NCBI GenBank assembly: GCA_016721465.1
Contig: JADKIA010000027.1
Coordinates: 372,001 to 436,000, forward strand
DNA length: 64,000 nucleotides
Origin: Ideonella sp.
GTDB taxonomy: Bacteria > Pseudomonadota > Gammaproteobacteria > Burkholderiales > Burkholderiaceae_C
Direction: 5' to 3'
The notes beneath the pieces are model-generated. The model was not told the origin of the DNA and ran no database searches. It saw nothing but the letters and a program-made list of their open reading frames with translations. Numbering within the stretch: the stretch's first letter is position 1; the number at the start of each line of letters is the position of its first letter. Shown piece by piece: positions 61,695-64,000 of the stretch. Made by a program: the position numbers and the translations under genes.

Positions 61695-62096
61695 TCAGGC
61701 GCTCAGGCGCCCACCGCGGTGAAAGCTGTCTGGCAGTCCGTTGGCCGAATAGAACGACGATGCGGGTGGCATGGGCATCAGCACGTCGATGGCCCGATCC
61801 AGCGCGGCCGTGGCGCGGGCCAGGCTCTCGCGCTGCGCGGCCACCATGGCGCTGGCGCGTGCAAGGCGCCGCCGCAGTGGCTCCGGCACGCCACCGTGCT
61901 CGGCCACGTGCATGAAGCATTGCACCGCATTGGCCAGCGCGCGATGAAGTTCGCTGGCGCTGGACTCGATCACATCGCTGTCGCGCTCGCGCAACGCGTT
62001 GGCCAGTGAGGCCAGGCGAAGCTCCACCTCGTCGATCACCGCGTCGAGCGGGATGGTGTGCTCGGCATCGTTGGTGCGAGGCTGCGACTTGGACAT
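61695..62096 (-). CDS. flgN: Flagellar export chaperone FlgN-like
   Basis: A 133-residue helical protein located directly after flgM, the usual place of flgN, the chaperone for the hook-associated proteins FlgK and FlgL. The sequence is an extended helical hairpin (PLDAVIDEVELRLASLANAL, then LARASAMVAAQRESLARATA). FlgN is poorly conserved, so the assignment depends mainly on position and form. It starts 6 bp after the flgM stop. Confidence 0.8.
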   Translation of the reverse strand: MSKSQPRTNDAEHTIPLDAVIDEVELRLASLANALRERDSDVIESSASELHRALANAVQCFMHVAEHGGVPEPLRRRLARASAMVAAQRESLARATAALDRAIDVLMPMPPASSFYSANGLPDSFHRGGRLSA

Positions 62097-62102
62097 GTTG
62101 GA

Positions 62103-62393
62103 TCAGGCCTTGCGGCGCGGGCTGAGCAGTTCCTGGGCGTTGGCAATCAGCTTGTCGGCGATCGCGTTCGCGTCGATTTCGTACTTGCCGTCGCGTATGG
62201 CGTCGGCGATGCGCTTGACCTTCTCCGCGTCGAACACCGAATCGGTGTCCCCGCCGCTGACCAAGGCTGCAGCAGAAAGCTGCACCTTGGCGCTGGGCTC
62301 CGCACTGCCAGCTCCGGACGACGAGTTGGTGGTCTTGCGTTGCGTTGGCGTCGAATTGACCGCCGGCTTGTTGTCGTGAGGACCGATCTTCAT
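62103..62393 (-). CDS. flgM: Anti-sigma-28 factor FlgM
   Basis: Inhibitor of FliA, exported through the completed hook-basal body. The product has 96 residues. The N-terminal half is unstructured and polar (KIGPHDNKPAVNSTPTQ); the C-terminal half carries the sigma-binding helices (DAEKVKRIADAIRDGKYEID, then ANAIADKLIANAQELL). The ATG at 62393 is preferred to a longer frame. A consensus sigma-28 promoter lies upstream (62451-62477). Confidence 0.95.
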   Translation of the reverse strand: MKIGPHDNKPAVNSTPTQRKTTNSSSGAGSAEPSAKVQLSAAALVSGGDTDSVFDAEKVKRIADAIRDGKYEIDANAIADKLIANAQELLSPRRKA

Positions 62394-62450
62394 GGTGTAC
62401 TCCAGCAGGGCAGGGCAGGTCAGGTGACCGTACCTTGAGACATGCTCGGT

Positions 62451-62477
62451 GTATCGGCCCACCAGATTGGGACTTTA
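62451..62477 (-). promoter_or_regulatory. Predicted sigma-28 (FliA) promoter for flgMN
   Basis: The minus strand reads TAAA, exactly 15 bp, then GCCGATAC. The -35 core and spacing are ideal, with one mismatch at the end of the -10. Autocontrol of flgM by sigma-28 is standard. Confidence 0.85.
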
Positions 62478-62619
62478 GGGCTTTCGTGCTGGAATTTCAT
62501 CCGATCCCCCATCTGAATGGCAAAACAGGCCTTGTTTCGGCGCTCAAGCAAAGGCGGCTCTGCCACTTGGCTTGATCCCGGCGGGGGACGGACGGCACCG
62601 GTCGTCGGCCTGGGGGCCA

Positions 62620-63360
62620 TCACAATGGCACCTCGATGCGCCGGTCGCCCGTCGGCATGCCGGTGACGATGCGCCCGGATTCGGTGCGCACCCGGGCGGC
62701 CTGTCCTTCAACCCCCGGACCCAGAGCCTGGCCCTCGGCACTGACGGCAAACCCTGGCCCCACGGCCACCACACGCACCAGGTCGCCGGCGGCAAACCAG
62801 CTGCGCAGCTTGAGATCCCCCTGACGCAGGGCGTCGCCGGCCGACAAGGGCCGGGCCAGCGTGCGGCCCAGGGCCAGGTCCGCCTGGGCGATCGCCGGGT
62901 CGGGGCTGGCCGCCAGGTCCACCTCGGCCTGCGCCAGATGGTGCACGCGCAGGACGGTGCCGGCCGGCAGTGCCGTGCTGGCCACCAGCGAGCGGGCGAA
63001 GATCTTCACGGTCAGGGGCAGGTAGACGTTCCAGCGGGTCTGGCCCTGCGTGCAGCGCAGGCCGATGCGCGTGCGGCCGGCCAGCCGCACGCCGGCGGGC
63101 AGGTAGGGCTCGACGCGGGCGCAAGGTGCCAGCGTGAGGCGGGCGTCGAGCTGCCCCACCTCCACTTCCACCCGCGCTGGTGCGGAATGCGAGGACCAGG
63201 CCGTGCTGGCCGACTCGCGCGCCAGCTGCTGCAACTGGTGGGTCAGGGCGGCGTCGAGTGGCGACGTCCCGTTGCCCGGGCCCGGCGCGGTGCCGACCTG
63301 GGCCAGCGCAGCGCCGGCGCACAACGCGCCGACCAGCAACCCGCAGACCTTGGTGTTCAT
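62620..63360 (-). CDS. flgA: Flagellar P-ring assembly chaperone FlgA
   Basis: Periplasmic protein needed for P-ring assembly, 246 residues. A signal peptide (MNTKVCGLLVGALCAGAALA) precedes the body. The C-terminal half has the SAF-type fold with ALPAGTVLRVHHLAQAEVDL and GDLVRVVAVGPGFAVSAEGQ. The ATG at 63360 gives the proper signal. It is divergent from flgB, the usual layout. Confidence 0.94.
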   Translation of the reverse strand: MNTKVCGLLVGALCAGAALAQVGTAPGPGNGTSPLDAALTHQLQQLARESASTAWSSHSAPARVEVEVGQLDARLTLAPCARVEPYLPAGVRLAGRTRIGLRCTQGQTRWNVYLPLTVKIFARSLVASTALPAGTVLRVHHLAQAEVDLAASPDPAIAQADLALGRTLARPLSAGDALRQGDLKLRSWFAAGDLVRVVAVGPGFAVSAEGQALGPGVEGQAARVRTESGRIVTGMPTGDRRIEVPL

Positions 63361-63502
63361 GCTGCGCATCTTCGCGTCCGTGCCCTGCGTGCAGTGGCCC
63401 GAAATGCCGGGTGAAGCGGCCCTTGTTCCCGCTCATGTTTCAGGCGCGGCTGCCCACAATCCACGGTCATCGAAACCTCCATCTTGCAGGGGGACGACCC
63501 GC

Positions 63503-63916
63503 ATGCAACAACGTCTGACCCAAGTGCTCGATTTCCAGGCCAACGCGCTGCAGCTGAGGTCTGAGCGCCAGCGCCTGATCGCGAGCAACATCGCCAATGC
63601 CGACACGCCGGGCTACCAGGCCCGCGAGATGGATTTCGCACGGGCGCTGCGCGAGGCGACCGGATCGCAGGCCGTGACCGGCGAGATGGCCACCACGCAG
63701 GCCGGGCACATGGCCCCCATCGCCGGCGCACGCGACGAGGCCGAGCTGCTCTATGCCAGCCACAGCCAGGACAGCGTGGACCGCAACACGGTGGACCTGG
63801 AGCGCGAGCGCCACAGCGCCGTGGACAACGCGGTGAAGTACGAGGCCACGCTGCGCTTCATCAACAGCAGCGTGCGCAATGTGCTCGACGCCATGAAGAG
63901 CCCGAACCAGGGCTGA
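63503..63916 (+). CDS. flgB: Flagellar proximal rod protein FlgB
   Basis: Rod subunit exported by the flagellar system, 137 residues. The conserved N-terminus has LRSERQRLIASNIANADTPG and YQAREMDFARAL, and the C-terminus has YEATLRFINSSVRNVLDAMK. A GGGGG-rich site precedes the ATG at 63503. It starts the flgBC operon. Confidence 0.96.
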   Translation: MQQRLTQVLDFQANALQLRSERQRLIASNIANADTPGYQAREMDFARALREATGSQAVTGEMATTQAGHMAPIAGARDEAELLYASHSQDSVDRNTVDLERERHSAVDNAVKYEATLRFINSSVRNVLDAMKSPNQG

Positions 63917-63942
63917 CCCGCCCTGCTCACTGGAGATAGACC

Positions 63943-64000
63943 ATGACCATGCTCAAGATCTTTGACGTGTCCGGCAGTGCCGCCAGCGCGCAAAGCCAGC
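63943..64000 (+). CDS. flgC: Flagellar proximal rod protein FlgC (partial, 5' end only)
   Basis: The last 58 bases of the window encode MTMLKIFDVSGSAASAQSQ, the typical start of FlgC. A TGGAGA site precedes the ATG. The position 26 bp after flgB fits the standard flgBC order. The rest lies outside the window. Confidence 0.92.
   Translation, partial: MTMLKIFDVSGSAASAQSQ

Overview
The window is about 64 kb of GC-rich DNA from a motile betaproteobacterium, most likely order Burkholderiales. The evidence is a FlhDC master regulator, a CheY-CheZ pair, FliA/FlgM control, and accessory genes typical of that order: Bug-type binding proteins, TcuAB, and GC-rich hairpin repeats. Nearly all of it is one large flagellar island. 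No tRNA, rRNA, CRISPR array or insertion sequence was seen.

Layout. 1-4415 (minus): fliI (cut by the window edge), fliH, fliG, fliF. 4590-4913 (plus): fliE. 4956-11409 (minus): two orphan type IV pilin-like proteins, ycgR, fliT, fliS, fliD and two tandem short flagellins. 11901-18208 (plus): flhD, flhC, a degenerate HD-GYP protein, a membrane-anchored methyltransferase, motA, motB, cheY, cheZ. 18346-28907 (plus): a DUF1800/DUF1501 pair, a SPINDLY-type glycosyltransferase and a complete type I secretion system (ABC transporter, HlyD-like adaptor, TolC-like channel). 28977-34860 (plus): pseB, pseC, pseF, pseG, a WbqC-family gene and pseI for CMP-pseudaminic acid, with no pseH. 35008-45843: an accessory stretch with decayed and intact catabolic genes (three ABC binding-protein copies of which two are remnants, a MmgE/PrpD remnant, tcuBA, a gutted LysR gene, dadA behind a tandem glycine riboswitch, an M20 remnant, a Bug protein, a LysR regulator and a LysE/ArgO exporter). 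46204-53048 (minus): a split glycosyltransferase-like gene and a giant repeat protein. 53427-59835 (plus): flhB, flhA, flhF, a degenerate flhG, fliA. 59871-61600: a small toxin-antitoxin island. 61695-64000: flgN, flgM, flgA, flgB and the start of flgC.

The most interesting item is the 1657-residue protein at 48075-53048. Residues 9-1368 are exactly ten copies of a 136-residue super-repeat. Each super-repeat is 17 octapeptides, split 7+10 by an ET-D marker octad. Eight more octads and a C-terminal segment with four Asp-rich calcium-type loops follow. It has no N-terminal signal. Upstream of it lies a near-consensus sigma-28 (FliA) promoter of the same form as those found here before fliD, fliST, fliC2, motA and flgM. 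This suggests a flagellar class 3 exoprotein, probably exported by the type I system at 23759-28907 and perhaps glycosylated by the nearby SPINDLY, Pse and glycosyltransferase genes. The repeat count and promoter match are read from the sequence. The secretion route, glycosylation and function are inference.

Gene starts were moved inward from the longest open frames where a conserved N-terminus or a ribosome binding site supports it; those cases are noted per gene.
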